A stretch of DNA of 56,657 nt from Fredinandcohnia onubensis (GTDB lineage Bacteria; Bacillota; Bacilli; Bacillales; Bacillaceae_L), in contig NZ_NSEA01000019.1 in the NCBI RefSeq assembly GCF_002734285.1, forward strand, positions 233,306 to 289,962, read 5' to 3'. The notes below the pieces were generated by a model. The model searched no databases. It saw only the letters and a program-made list of their open reading frames with translations, and was not told the origin of the DNA. This document shows, piece after piece, positions 7,509-16,029 of the stretch. Within the stretch, counting starts at the first letter, position 1. The number at the start of each line of letters is the position of its first letter. Made by a program: the position numbers and the translations under genes.

Positions 7509-8513
7509 ATGCCAGGACACCAAATAAATCCAAGATTTATACAAGCCTTAACTGGAAGAGATATTGATTCAATTCCTTCCTCTCCTTTGTACAGTGACGT
7601 AAAAGGAAAATATGTTTCTCTTATTCAAAAAAATAAACTGGAAGTTGTGCCTATCTATCAAAAAAACGAGTTCATGTTGAAGTGCAAGAACTGTGGTAGA
7701 AAAGGAAAATATTATGTTGGGTTACTAATCGTTAATCCAGATAGGGAAAAGGTTGGACATTCTGATTACATACAGTTTAGTGGATATTTTCGTTGCAAAC
7801 ATTGTAATGCCGCGGGAAATTGGGAGGAATCCACCGAAATCAAGATTTCCATTATGAGTTCACTTATATCCCCGAATATGCTTCAAAACAGAATTCAGAT
7901 AGGCGTAAATCGGCTTTTTGACGGTACTTCCCATACGTACAGTACTGATGCTGAAGAGCATCTGCTACAGAAAATTGAGGAAGACCCGGAAAGTTCCTTC
8001 TTGTGGAATAGACTAGGGAATCTGTATGTTGGAGGAGCACGCCCAGAATTGGCAGTTGCTGCTTTTGAAAAGTCTTTATCGATTGATCCCGATCAGACTG
8101 AATCGCACTATTCGCTTGGCAGCCTATTGGAAGAAGTGAATGATAATGAAAACGCTGCTTACCATTTCCGACAAGTGTTGTTAACTGCCGAAAGTTATAA
8201 GGAACTAGATGCAGTCAAGTTAAGAGATTTAGTCGCATCGGGCATACGGTTAGCTTTTTTGATTCACTTGGAATCAGATGGAGAAATACCTTTTATCCCT
8301 AGTGAAGAAGAAATGGTTGCATTTGGAAAAGATGTGTCTCAGTTGGGGTCAGGAGAAAATTTGAATCTTGAGACTTTTTCCGAAGACCTTACTTCATTTT
8401 TCCCTCTCGCAGAGATGTATTTAGGTAAACGAAAGACAGAGATTCCAAAATGGGAACAAGCACTAAAGCCGTCAGTTAAAAAGGTTAAAAAGAAAAAGAA
8501 GAAACGGAAATAA
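7509..8513 (+). CDS. Zinc-ribbon and TPR protein of unknown function
   Basis: I do not recognise a named family. The product from ATG7509 (GGAAG upstream) has 334 residues. A CxxC...CxxC pair (CKNCG near residue 58 and CKHC near residue 97) looks like a zinc ribbon. Two TPR-like repeats follow at about 160-230 (FLWNRLGNLYVGGARPELAV, then AAFEKSLSIDPDQTESHYSL). A helical region and a very basic tail (KKVKKKKKKRK) end the protein, suggesting nucleic acid or ribosome contact. The frame is open for 23 codons upstream but lacks a ribosome site. It sits between the flagellar operon and hpf, a place where B. subtilis has no such gene as far as I recall. Confidence 0.8.
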   Translation: MPGHQINPRFIQALTGRDIDSIPSSPLYSDVKGKYVSLIQKNKLEVVPIYQKNEFMLKCKNCGRKGKYYVGLLIVNPDREKVGHSDYIQFSGYFRCKHCNAAGNWEESTEIKISIMSSLISPNMLQNRIQIGVNRLFDGTSHTYSTDAEEHLLQKIEEDPESSFLWNRLGNLYVGGARPELAVAAFEKSLSIDPDQTESHYSLGSLLEEVNDNENAAYHFRQVLLTAESYKELDAVKLRDLVASGIRLAFLIHLESDGEIPFIPSEEEMVAFGKDVSQLGSGENLNLETFSEDLTSFFPLAEMYLGKRKTEIPKWEQALKPSVKKVKKKKKKRK

Positions 8514-8515
8514 AA

Positions 8516-8548
8516 TTTCCGGTGAGGCATTAAGCTGCCCACCGGAAA
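8516..8548 (+). terminator. Hairpin after the TPR gene, possible terminator
   Basis: TTTCCGGTG (8516-8524) and CACCGGAAA (8540-8548) form a perfect 9-bp stem three bases after the stop codon. There is no T tract after it, so it may act weakly, or as an mRNA end-protecting structure. Confidence 0.5.
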
Positions 8549-8602
8549 CTAAAACCCAAGAACATTACCGACAACCCTCTCCAAGGTATTGTTTGCAATT
8601 CT

Positions 8603-8763
8603 TTATAGATGTAAGCTATTAAATACCTCTACAGCAGCTTCTGCCACTTGAACATCATGAGGAACTGTACTGCCGCTGACTCCGACAGCTAAATCTTTTC
8701 TTAAGAAGAACGCACTTTTTTGTGAGAAGATAACCTTAAGGAAGTTTAATGCCGATTGTTTTC
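8603..8763 (-). pseudogene. Fossil of a GlcG/HbpS-family (DUF336) gene
   Basis: On the minus strand a 49-codon frame ending at the TAA of 8603-8605 reads FFLRKDLAVGVSGSTVPHD then VQVAEAAVEVF. This is the conserved C-terminal pattern of the GlcG/HbpS family (VGVSGGT...D...AEAA). The N-terminal two thirds of the usual about 140-residue protein are missing. Upstream of the fragment a short ATG-led stretch (MKTIGIKLP) lies in another frame. The remnant is thus truncated and frameshifted, with no intact start. These proteins bind haem or act near glycolate operons; here the gene is dead. Confidence 0.6.
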
Positions 8764-9149
8764 ATGATGTACGATTGGGGAAAACAAAATCTTAAATCTT
8801 TTACTAATTAAGGTAAAGGCTGGTAAAAAATATATAGTTGGACATACTACTACTGAAGAATTCTTCAAGCAATCTCATCTAAGAAACCACACAAGTTCCA
8901 TTCATAACTCACCTTAGACATGCATATATTTTTACACCTACACATAATGTTTACAAATTTACATTAATAGCAGGAAAAGTGGAACATTGGGATAACTAAA
9001 TCCAATTTCTGGTGGGACGAGGGACCTGTCCCTGTGACCCACAGGGAAAACCGCGACCCATAGGCCCATTCGTGACCCACGGGCATACCTTTGCCTATGT
9101 AAATATTGTTTACAATTTCACAATTTCTTCATATTTACTTAAAGAAAAA
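8764..9149. other. Gene-free region with a GTCCC-type palindrome
   Basis: I see no coding sequence. Positions 9011-9042 carry a member of the GGGAC/GTCCC repeat family, and related GTGACCCAC words continue to about 9085. The rest is AT-rich and unremarkable. Confidence 0.5.
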
Positions 9150-9178
9150 GCAGGAATTGGGGAGGGGTGTGTAGAAAT
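9150..9178 (+). promoter_or_regulatory. Sigma-H-like promoter of hpf
   Basis: GCAGGAATT (9150-9158) fits the sigma-H -35 consensus (RnAGGAwww). After a 12-nt spacer, GTAGAAAT (9171-9178) fits the -10 (RnnGAAT) with one change. The B. subtilis hpf homologue yvyD is known to be controlled by sigma-H and sigma-B, which supports the call. I did not find a convincing sigma-B site. Confidence 0.6.
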
Positions 9179-9288
9179 AGTGTATATAACCTTAATTTAA
9201 AAAGGGTTATATTGTTACACAGGTTGGTTACCCTAAAAAGGGTCTTGGCTGTGTCCAATGCATTAGAGTTAAAAGGAGGAGTTCATGT

Positions 9289-9846
9289 ATGAATTACAAC
9301 GTTCGTGGTGAAAACATTGAGGTAACTCCAGCATTGCGAGAGTATGTTGAGAAAAAAGTAGGAAAGCTTGAACGCTATTTCGATGGCACTCCAGATGCAA
9401 AAGTAAATGTTAACTTAAAAGTAAATAATGCAAAGGATCATAGAATAGAGGTTACGATTCCGATGCCACAGCTTGTGCTTCGCGCTGAGGAGTCTAATGA
9501 AGATATGTACGCAGCGATTGACCTCGTGACAGATAAGCTTGAGCGCCAAATTCGCAAGCATAAAACAAAAGTTAACCGTAAGCTTCGTGAGAAAGGCTCT
9601 ACGCGCACTCTGATTGAGAATGGTGGGGCGGCTACGGCTACTGCGGTTCAAGATATCGAGGATGAAGATTACGAATTAGTTCGTACTAAGCGTTTTGATT
9701 TGAAACCGATGGATAGTGAAGAGGCAATTCTGCAAATGAATATGCTTGGCCATAATTTCTTCGTTTTCACAAACGCGGAAACCAATACAACCAATGTCGT
9801 GTATCGTCGTAAAGATGGTAAGTACGGCATCATTGAACCTAACTAA
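9289..9846 (+). CDS. hpf: Long-form ribosome hibernation promoting factor
   Basis: The 185-residue protein silences ribosomes by joining 70S particles into 100S dimers in stationary phase or stress. The N-terminal S30AE domain covers residues 1 to about 100 (MNYNVRGENIEVTPALREYV, LERQIRKHKTKVNRKLREK). The C-terminal dimerisation domain is about 127-185 (RTKRFDLKPMDSEEAILQMN, HNFFVFTNAETNTTNVVYRR). The length is that of the long HPF of Firmicutes. AAAGGAGGAG precedes ATG9289. It lies upstream of secA as in B. subtilis, but a diguanylate cyclase gene has been placed between the two. Confidence 0.95.
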   Translation: MNYNVRGENIEVTPALREYVEKKVGKLERYFDGTPDAKVNVNLKVNNAKDHRIEVTIPMPQLVLRAEESNEDMYAAIDLVTDKLERQIRKHKTKVNRKLREKGSTRTLIENGGAATATAVQDIEDEDYELVRTKRFDLKPMDSEEAILQMNMLGHNFFVFTNAETNTTNVVYRRKDGKYGIIEPN

Positions 9847-9862
9847 TAAAACTAGTTACGAG

Positions 9863-9896
9863 TGCACAGTCTGATTTTCAGGCTGTGCCTCTTTTA
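9863..9896 (+). terminator. Terminator of hpf
   Basis: GCACAGTCTGA (9864-9874) and TCAGGCTGTGC (9878-9888) form a stem with one mismatch, followed by CTCTTTTAT. Confidence 0.75.
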
Positions 9897-10023
9897 TGTA
9901 AAGGACAAACCTACTATACGAAAAATAGGGGAAATCCCCCATAGCAAAAAACTCCCACATCATAGATAATACAATTGAGGGAAAACCCTCATAAAATGAT
10001 CTTTTAATAAAGCAGGGATCTAG

Positions 10024-11091
10024 ATGACAACTATCCTACAACCTACCCTTTCAAATATTGCAATTATCTTGTTCTTGTATATGTGTATCAGTCTATTAGT
10101 ATCCAACCGGAAATCCATTCACAAGTATCTGTTTTCAGCGAGTATTCTCATTCTTACTGCGACTTGCGTGATATCTCTTTTCTACTTGCCGATCCGTTTC
10201 GAAGGCTATCAGTTTGACCTCCGCCTTGTGCCATTGGTGATATTTTCACTCTTGTTGGGGTGGAAACATGCGATTCCTATCCTGATCATAACGGTTAGCT
10301 GGAGGCTTGGCATGGGTGGCGTGGGAGCTTTGCCAGGCGTGTTATTCGGAATGACATTACCTGTGTTACTGGCTCTTCTTTTCCATAAAAAAGATCGAGT
10401 CATGCCTAAACCACTTACCTTGTTCAGTATCGTGATGGCTAGCTGGCTCATATCGGATGTGCCGATTATTTTTCTTGTGCCAAATGGTTGGGAATTATTT
10501 GATGAAATCCATCTCATTCGGATGATAGCGCTTCAGGTATCCGCGTTTATTCTGTATTTTTTCATTAACCTGCTGAGCCGAGAAATAGAGTTGAAACGAA
10601 AGCTCCGGTTTTATGCAGAACGGGACCCTCTTACAGGTCTGTACAATATGCGATACTTCGAAAGCCGAGTTAAAAAAGTTTCAAGTCAGCGTAAGAAGTA
10701 CATTGTGATGGTTGATATCGATCATTTTAAAAAGGTGAATGACACGTTTGGCCACTTAAATGGTGATTCGATATTAAAAAATGTCGCACAAACCTTACAT
10801 AAAATCGTTCACCCCCATAAGTCGTTACTTGGAAGATATGGTGGGGAGGAATTTATTTTATGTTTAGAGGCAGAATCGAAGGAAAAATTGATGAACATTG
10901 TTTCTGACATTCGTAGCGGGATTGAGTCCACGCCGTTTTATGCGGATAAACAGAAGCTTACTGTTACTGTATCGATCGGTGTTTCCGAACTGAAAGACCC
11001 GGATCATCTTTATCAAGCGATTGAAAAAGCGGACAACTCCTTATATGCGTCCAAGCAAAATGGCCGGAATCAAATCAGTTATGCGATTTAA
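10024..11091 (+). CDS. Membrane diguanylate cyclase (LytS-like 5TM sensor plus GGDEF)
   Basis: The 355-residue protein has six likely TM segments in residues 8-190. These include the loop pattern FDLRLVPLVIFSLLLGWKHA and LGMGGVGALPGVLFG typical of 5TMR-LYT (LytS/YhcK) sensors. A GGDEF domain follows at about 200-355. The active-site motif is GGEEF (residues 273-277), with FYAERDPLTGLYN and MVDIDHFKKVNDTFGH intact, so it should make cyclic di-GMP. No RxxD inhibitory site precedes the active site. The start ATG10024 has only a weak AGGGATC site. It is monocistronic between hpf and secA, close to flagellar genes, so a role in motility control is a reasonable inference. Confidence 0.9.
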   Translation: MTTILQPTLSNIAIILFLYMCISLLVSNRKSIHKYLFSASILILTATCVISLFYLPIRFEGYQFDLRLVPLVIFSLLLGWKHAIPILIITVSWRLGMGGVGALPGVLFGMTLPVLLALLFHKKDRVMPKPLTLFSIVMASWLISDVPIIFLVPNGWELFDEIHLIRMIALQVSAFILYFFINLLSREIELKRKLRFYAERDPLTGLYNMRYFESRVKKVSSQRKKYIVMVDIDHFKKVNDTFGHLNGDSILKNVAQTLHKIVHPHKSLLGRYGGEEFILCLEAESKEKLMNIVSDIRSGIESTPFYADKQKLTVTVSIGVSELKDPDHLYQAIEKADNSLYASKQNGRNQISYAI

Positions 11092-11276
11092 GTATCTCGT
11101 GAAGTGCGGGGTACTTTTTGTTTTGTCGCGCACGAAGCGCCTTATGCATAGTGTTTTGTCGAATCCCCTCACATCACGAAACTCGATAATATTTTACCCT
11201 TGTCCCTTTTAGTGGTAAAATGGAAGATATACATAATCTCGTAATTGACGAATTTTACGATAGAGGAGCGTACATG

Positions 11277-13787
11277 ATGCTTGGAATTTTAAACAAAGTT
11301 TTTGATCCAAACAAACGCACAATCAAGCGCTTGGAAACACTTGCTGATAAAATTGAGGCCCTTCATCCTGAGATGGAGAAGCTTTCTGATGAAGCCATTC
11401 GCAACAAAACCGAAGAGTTCAAGGAACGATACCAAAAAGGTGAAAAACTTGATGATTTACTAGTTGAAGCTTTCGCTGTTGTTCGTGAAGGTGCAAAGCG
11501 TGTGCTGGGTCTACACCCATACCGCGTCCAATTAATGGGGGGTATTTCCCTTCATGAAGGTAATATTTCTGAGATGAAAACAGGGGAAGGTAAAACATTA
11601 ACTTCCACCATGCCTGTTTATTTGAATGCGATCACTGGAAAAGGCGTTCACGTTGTTACTGTCAACGAATACCTTGCAAGCCGTGATGCGCACGAGATGG
11701 GGCAGCTTTATGAGTTTTTAGGCCTATCTGTTGGGTTGAACCTTAACTCGATGTCTCGTGATGAAAAAATTGAAGCATACCGCGCTGATATTACATATGG
11801 TACGAACAATGAATTTGGTTTCGACTATTTGCGTGATAACATGGTCCTTTATAAGGAACAAATGGTGCAGCGTCCGCTTTACTTTGCCGTAATTGACGAG
11901 GTTGACTCAATTTTAATCGATGAGGCGCGTACACCGTTGATTATTTCCGGTTCTGCTCAAAAATCAACATCACTCTACGTTCAAGCGAACGGATTTGTGA
12001 CAACACTTAAAAAAGAAGAAGACTATACCTATGATGTAAAAACCAAGAATGTTCAGCTAACGGAAGAGGGGATTTCAAAGGCTGAGCGTGTCTTCGGTAT
12101 TGAAAACCTATTTGATATTGGAAATGTAGCTTTAATTCACCACATCAACCAAGCGTTAAAAGCGAATGCAAGTATGCATCGTGATATTGACTATGTAGTT
12201 GATGAAGACCAAATCGTCATCGTTGACCAATTCACAGGTCGTCTTATGAAGGGACGTCGTTATAGTGAAGGCCTTCACCAAGCGATTGAAGCGAAGGAAG
12301 GCGTCGAAATTCAAAATGAAAGCATGACGCTTGCAACAATTACGTTCCAGAACTACTTCCGTATGTATGAGAAGCTTTCAGGTATGACAGGTACAGCGAA
12401 GACTGAGGAAGAGGAATTCCGCAACATTTACAATATGAATGTTGTTGTGATTCCAACGAACCGTCCGATTGCTCGTGATGACCGTCCTGATTTAATTTAT
12501 AAATCCATCGAGGGCAAGTTCCGCGCGGTTGCCGAGGATATCGCTGAGCGCCATGCGAAGGGACAACCTGTTTTAGTTGGTACAGTTGCGATTGAAACAT
12601 CTGAAATTATTTCAAAGTACTTATTGAAAAAAGGCGTTAAGCATAATGTCTTGAATGCGAAAAACCATGCTCGTGAGGCTGAAATCATTGAGAATGCTGG
12701 GCAAAAAGGCGCGGTAACAATCGCGACAAACATGGCCGGTCGTGGTACGGACATCAAGCTTGGCGAAGGTGTTAAGGATCTTGGTGGACTTGCGGTAATT
12801 GGTACTGAGCGACACGAGAGCCGTCGTATTGATAACCAGCTTCGTGGACGTTCAGGTCGTCAAGGGGATCCAGGGGTAACACAGTTCTATCTTTCCATGG
12901 AAGATGAACTTATGCGCCGTTTCGGTTCTGACAATATGAAAAATATGATGGAGCGCCTTGGCATGGATGATACCCAGCCAATTCAAAGTAAAATGGTCTC
13001 CAGAGCGGTTGAATCTGCGCAAAAACGTGTTGAGGGTAACAACTTCGATGCGCGTAAACAACTATTACAATATGACGATGTTCTTCGTCAGCAACGTGAA
13101 GTTATTTATAAACAGCGTTATGAAGTTCTTGATTCTGAGAATCTTCGTGATGTTGTCGAGAATATGATTAAGTCTTCACTCGATCGTGTGATTCACGCTC
13201 ATACACCAAAGGATGAGGTAGAGGAAGACTGGAACTACAAAGGAATCGTTGATCATGTGAATGCGAATCTTCTAAATGAAGGTGACATATCAATTGACGA
13301 CCTTCGTGGAAAAGAACCTGAAGAAATGTCCGAACTCATTTTTGAAAAGGTAAAAGTGCGCTATGATGAAAAAGAAGCGCAAATTGAACCTGAGCAAATG
13401 CGTGAATTCGAGCGCGTTGTTGTACTTCGTGCGGTTGACAGTAAATGGATGGATCACATTGACCAAATGGATCAGCTTCGCCAAGGTATCCATTTACGTG
13501 CATATGGTCAAAACGATCCACTTCGTGAATACAACTTCGAAGGCTTTGCGATGTTTGAAAACATGGTTGCTTCCATTGAAGACGATGTAGCGAAGTTCGT
13601 CATGAAGGCGCAAATCCGCAGCAACCTTCAGCGTGAAGAAGTGGCGAAAGGCCATGCCGTTCAACCAAATGAAGGCGGCGAAGAAAAGCCAAAAAAACGC
13701 CCAGTCCAAAAATCCGTTGATATCGGCCGTAACGACCCATGCTACTGCGGCAGCGGAAAAAAATACAAGAACTGTCACGGTCAATAA
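11277..13787 (+). CDS. secA: Preprotein translocase ATPase SecA
   Basis: SecA drives proteins through SecYEG. From ATG11277 the product has 836 residues, close to the 841 of B. subtilis Sec[21 protein letters not shown] is the usual N-terminus, and GGAG lies 8 nt upstream, which favours this ATG over ATG11274 and the longer frame from 11220. Visible are Walker A ([11 protein letters not shown], near residue 100), the [19 protein letters not shown] motif, the helicase motif [10 protein letters not shown], and a complete C-terminal zinc site ([19 protein letters not shown]) that binds SecB/ribosome-related partners. The stop is followed directly by a GTCCC-type repeat. The essential gene is intact. 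Confidence 0.97.
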   Translation: MLGILNKVFDPNKRTIKRLETLADKIEALHPEMEKLSDEAIRNKTEEFKERYQKGEKLDDLLVEAFAVVREGAKRVLGLHPYRVQLMGGISLHEGNISEMKTGEGKTLTSTMPVYLNAITGKGVHVVTVNEYLASRDAHEMGQLYEFLGLSVGLNLNSMSRDEKIEAYRADITYGTNNEFGFDYLRDNMVLYKEQMVQRPLYFAVIDEVDSILIDEARTPLIISGSAQKSTSLYVQANGFVTTLKKEEDYTYDVKTKNVQLTEEGISKAERVFGIENLFDIGNVALIHHINQALKANASMHRDIDYVVDEDQIVIVDQFTGRLMKGRRYSEGLHQAIEAKEGVEIQNESMTLATITFQNYFRMYEKLSGMTGTAKTEEEEFRNIYNMNVVVIPTNRPIARDDRPDLIYKSIEGKFRAVAEDIAERHAKGQPVLVGTVAIETSEIISKYLLKKGVKHNVLNAKNHAREAEIIENAGQKGAVTIATNMAGRGTDIKLGEGVKDLGGLAVIGTERHESRRIDNQLRGRSGRQGDPGVTQFYLSMEDELMRRFGSDNMKNMMERLGMDDTQPIQSKMVSRAVESAQKRVEGNNFDARKQLLQYDDVLRQQREVIYKQRYEVLDSENLRDVVENMIKSSLDRVIHAHTPKDEVEEDWNYKGIVDHVNANLLNEGDISIDDLRGKEPEEMSELIFEKVKVRYDEKEAQIEPEQMREFERVVVLRAVDSKWMDHIDQMDQLRQGIHLRAYGQNDPLREYNFEGFAMFENMVASIEDDVAKFVMKAQIRSNLQREEVAKGHAVQPNEGGEEKPKKRPVQKSVDIGRNDPCYCGSGKKYKNCHGQ

Positions 13788-13816
13788 TGGGACAGAGGGA
13801 CAGGTCCCTTGTCCCA
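13788..13816. repeat. GGGAC/GTCCC palindromic repeat directly after secA
   Basis: TGGGACA (13788-13794) and TGTCCCA (13810-13816) frame a second nested GGGAC/GTCCC. The element starts on the base after the secA stop codon. It belongs to a family also seen at 9011, 18531, 21812, 25397 and 44590. Confidence 0.65.
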
Positions 13817-13956
13817 GGCATTAATATTCAAAAAGGTGAGAGCCAACTCTCACCTTTTGTTTCGAAAAAAATCAGAGACTAAACCCGAAAAAATGAGTAA
13901 GATAATGAAGTAGGAATCATGATATAAGTTAAATACCACATCTTGGAGGAAAAATA

Positions 13957-15058
13957 ATGGAATTAGTAGAAATTAAGCATGAACTTGATAAAATGGCTAA
14001 GAAATTAGCGGGCTTTAGGGGGTCTCTTTGACTTAGAGGCCAAACAAGCGCGCATCACCGAGCTTGACGAAATCATGTCAATGCCCGACTTTTGGAATGA
14101 CCAGAACGCGGCGCAAACTGTCATCAACGAAGCAAATGCATTAAAGGATCAAGTCAATGAATTTGTGAATTTAAATGATTCTTATGAGAATCTTGAGCTC
14201 ACCTATCAGCTTGTGAAAGAAGAGCCAGATGCAGATTTACAAGCCGAGTTAGACGAGGAAATTCAACAGTTGTCTAAGAGCTTAAGTGATTTCGAATTGC
14301 AGCTCCTTTTGAGTGAGCCTTATGATAAAAATAATGCGATCCTAGAACTTCACCCAGGTGCGGGCGGTACGGAATCACAGGACTGGGGCTCCTTGCTTCT
14401 ACGCATGTATACTCGTTGGGCGGAGAAGAAAGGATTCAAAGTTGAAACCTTGGACTATCTTCCTGGAGACGAAGCTGGGATTAAGAGTGTGACTCTTTTA
14501 ATTAAAGGACACAATGCCTATGGCTATTTGAAGGCTGAAAAGGGAGTACACCGTCTTGTTCGGATTTCACCGTTCGACTCTTCTGGCCGTCGTCACACGT
14601 CTTTTGTGTCATGTGAGATTATGCCAGAGTTTAACGATGATATCGAAATTGATATTCGTAGTGAAGATTTAAAAATCGATACGTACCGTGCGAGTGGAGC
14701 GGGTGGTCAGCACATCAACACCACCGACTCAGCCGTTCGTATCACACACTTACCAACGAATACCGTGGTAACGTGTCAAACCGAGCGTTCACAAATCAAA
14801 AACCGCGAACAAGCAATGAAAATGTTGAAGTCTAAATTGTATCAGCTTGAAATTGAAAAACAACAAGCTGAACTAGACGAAATCCGCGGTGAACAAAAAG
14901 AAATCGGATGGGGCAGCCAAATTCGCTCTTACGTCTTCCACCCTTATTCGATGGTTAAGGACCACCGTACGAATGTAGAGGTTGGTAATACCGGAAGCGT
15001 CATGGACGGCGAGATTGACATGTTTATTGATGCGTATTTGAGATCGAAGTTGAATTAA
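13957..15058 (+). CDS. prfB: Peptide chain release factor 2, programmed +1 frameshift
   Basis: RF2 ends translation at UGA and UAA. The gene starts at ATG13957 (GGAGG upstream) and reads 24 codons to an in-frame TGA at 14029-14031. Ribosomes must shift +1 at CTT-T, skipping T14029 and continuing at GAC14030, to give a 366-residue protein, the usual RF2 length. The shift signal is canonical: internal Shine-Dalgarno AGGGGG (14017-14022), three bases, then CTTTGAC. RF2 level thus regulates itself. The peptidyl-hydrolysis motif [15 protein letters not shown] and the codon-recognition motif SPF ([15 protein letters not shown]) are both present. It follows secA as in B. subtilis. Confidence 0.97.
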
Positions 15059-15063
15059 TATTT

Positions 15064-15097
15064 GGAGAGGGGCAGCCGTGGGCTGTCTCTTTTTTTG
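15064..15097 (+). terminator. Terminator of prfB
   Basis: AGAG and GGCAGCC (15066-15077) pair with GGCTG and CTCT (15081-15090), with a small internal mismatch, followed by a run of seven or more T. Confidence 0.85.
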
Positions 15098-15110
15098 AGC
15101 GGAAATGTGC

Positions 15111-15206
15111 TATTGGCCGAAAAAGTGAAATATCAGCCATAAATGAAAATTATTGGCCATAAGGCTCGAGCTAACAGCCATAATTAAATTTTATCAGCCA
15201 TAAAGC
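15111..15206. repeat. 20-21-nt phased array of a GGCC/AGCCATAA motif
   Basis: The core GCC recurs at 15116, 15136, 15156, 15177 and 15197, that is at 20, 20, 21 and 20 nt. Consensus units are TTGGCC(A/G)(T/A)AA and CAGCCATAA. The spacers are unrelated in sequence. No protein frame explains the array. Its period resembles two other arrays in the window (36140-36427 and 56361-56637), though the motif differs. Confidence 0.7.
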
Positions 15207-15242
15207 AAGTTTGATGCACTCTTGAGCATGAAAAAGACATGG

Positions 15243-15401
15243 TCATTCGCGGTCATATACTAATTTATACTCATTTTCAAGTTCACTCAAACTCAATTCA
15301 TAAAGATGTTTTTCATCTTTTTTGTAGATTCCTTGTTTAATTAGCTTGTTAATTAAATCTTTCTTTTTTGACTGAACAGCGTATCGTAGTAGATTTCCCA
15401 T
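15243..15401 (-). CDS. Fur-regulated basic protein (Fbp family)
   Basis: The 52-residue product MGNLLRYAVQSKKKDLINKL, then IKQGIYKKDEKHLYELSLSE, matches the FbpA/Fbp family pattern (basic helix, GVYKK, LYELTLSELE). In B. subtilis, Fbp proteins are induced by iron starvation and help the small RNA FsrA spare iron; that role is inferred here from family only. ATG15401 is chosen because AGAGGTG stands 5 nt upstream; an in-frame ATG eight codons earlier lacks a site. It lies 35 nt downstream of another small minus-strand gene and may form an operon with it. I could not see a convincing Fur box. Confidence 0.75.
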   Translation of the reverse strand: MGNLLRYAVQSKKKDLINKLIKQGIYKKDEKHLYELSLSELENEYKLVYDRE

Positions 15402-15436
15402 TTTATCACCTCTATTTAGTAACAAAACCTATGTAT

Positions 15437-15571
15437 TTAACACCGGCTATTGTGCTTATTTTCTTTGATTTTGGAGATTTTATGACTTAACTGACTAAAA
15501 GATAGATTCAGCAGTAAAATTAAAATAAGCGAACCCAATAAATATATGCTTATAACGTTAACGATATTCAT
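15437..15571 (-). CDS. Predicted 44-residue single-TM small protein
   Basis: This minus-strand frame has GGAGG 9 nt before ATG15571. It encodes MNIVNVISIYLLGSLILILL followed by LNLSFSQLSHKISKIKENKH and four more residues. The first 25 residues are one membrane helix and the rest is basic and amphipathic, a typical layout of small regulatory membrane peptides. It ends 35 nt before the Fbp gene on the same strand, so the two may be co-transcribed. No family is recognised. The clean ribosome site and sensible hydrophobic profile are the only evidence. Confidence 0.5.
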   Translation of the reverse strand: MNIVNVISIYLLGSLILILLLNLSFSQLSHKISKIKENKHNSRC

Positions 15572-15838
15572 AAAAGTTTACCTCCATTTTTCCTTTTCTA
15601 ATTACAAAAGCGCTAAACAAATTTTGACTCCTAACCCTCTAACTCTTGTCATTATATATAAGCATACCTTTAAAATTTGTCGATTCGTCTGGAATTTACA
15701 ACTCTTAAATGAATTGTTAAGCTTCGTTAATAAAAGAAAAACTTGTAATGATTTGTAACCTTTGTAATTTTGTAAAATAAGACATCACTGTTATTTGTCC
15801 GACCCAACATAACCGCAAAACTATCAACCTTAATTTAA
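15572..15838. other. AT-rich gene-free stretch
   Basis: I see no gene here. It contains the upstream region of the minus-strand small-protein pair. On the minus strand, TATAAT-like bases lie near 15650-15658, but a well-spaced -35 is not evident. Confidence 0.4.
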
Positions 15839-15868
15839 GTGACAGTTAAAAAAGACCTATGATAAAAT
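15839..15868 (+). promoter_or_regulatory. Sigma-A-like promoter of a short transcript
   Basis: GTGACA (15839-15844), an 18-nt spacer and TAAAAT (15863-15868) resemble a housekeeping promoter. A terminator follows about 100 nt downstream with no gene in between, so it would make a small RNA or an attenuated leader. Confidence 0.4.
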
Positions 15869-15940
15869 AACCATAAAAGAATTTGTAAAAAATAGTAGAA
15901 ATGACACAGACTATGACGAAAGCACCTTATTTTAATACGC

Positions 15941-15975
15941 AGGCTACACCACAGTTAGGTGTAGCCTTTCATTTT
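15941..15975 (+). terminator. Strong hairpin upstream of the DUF4230 gene
   Basis: AGGCTACACC (15941-15950) pairs perfectly with GGTGTAGCCT (15958-15967), followed by TTCATTTTG. It lies about 55 nt before the next start codon and could end a short RNA or attenuate the next gene. Confidence 0.7.
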
Positions 15976-16029
15976 GTCTATTTAAATACTAGTAATCTAT
16001 CATATTAAGTCAAAGAAGGGGTTGATCCT

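Noticed and set aside
9012-9200. 62-codon frame before hpf
   Set aside because: It spans a GTCCC palindromic repeat and the sigma-H-like promoter, with low-complexity translation and no ribosome site.
13957-14075. prfB as a frameshifted pseudogene
   Set aside because: The internal Shine-Dalgarno, CTTTGAC slip site and spacing are the standard RF2 autoregulatory frameshift; the joined protein has the normal length.
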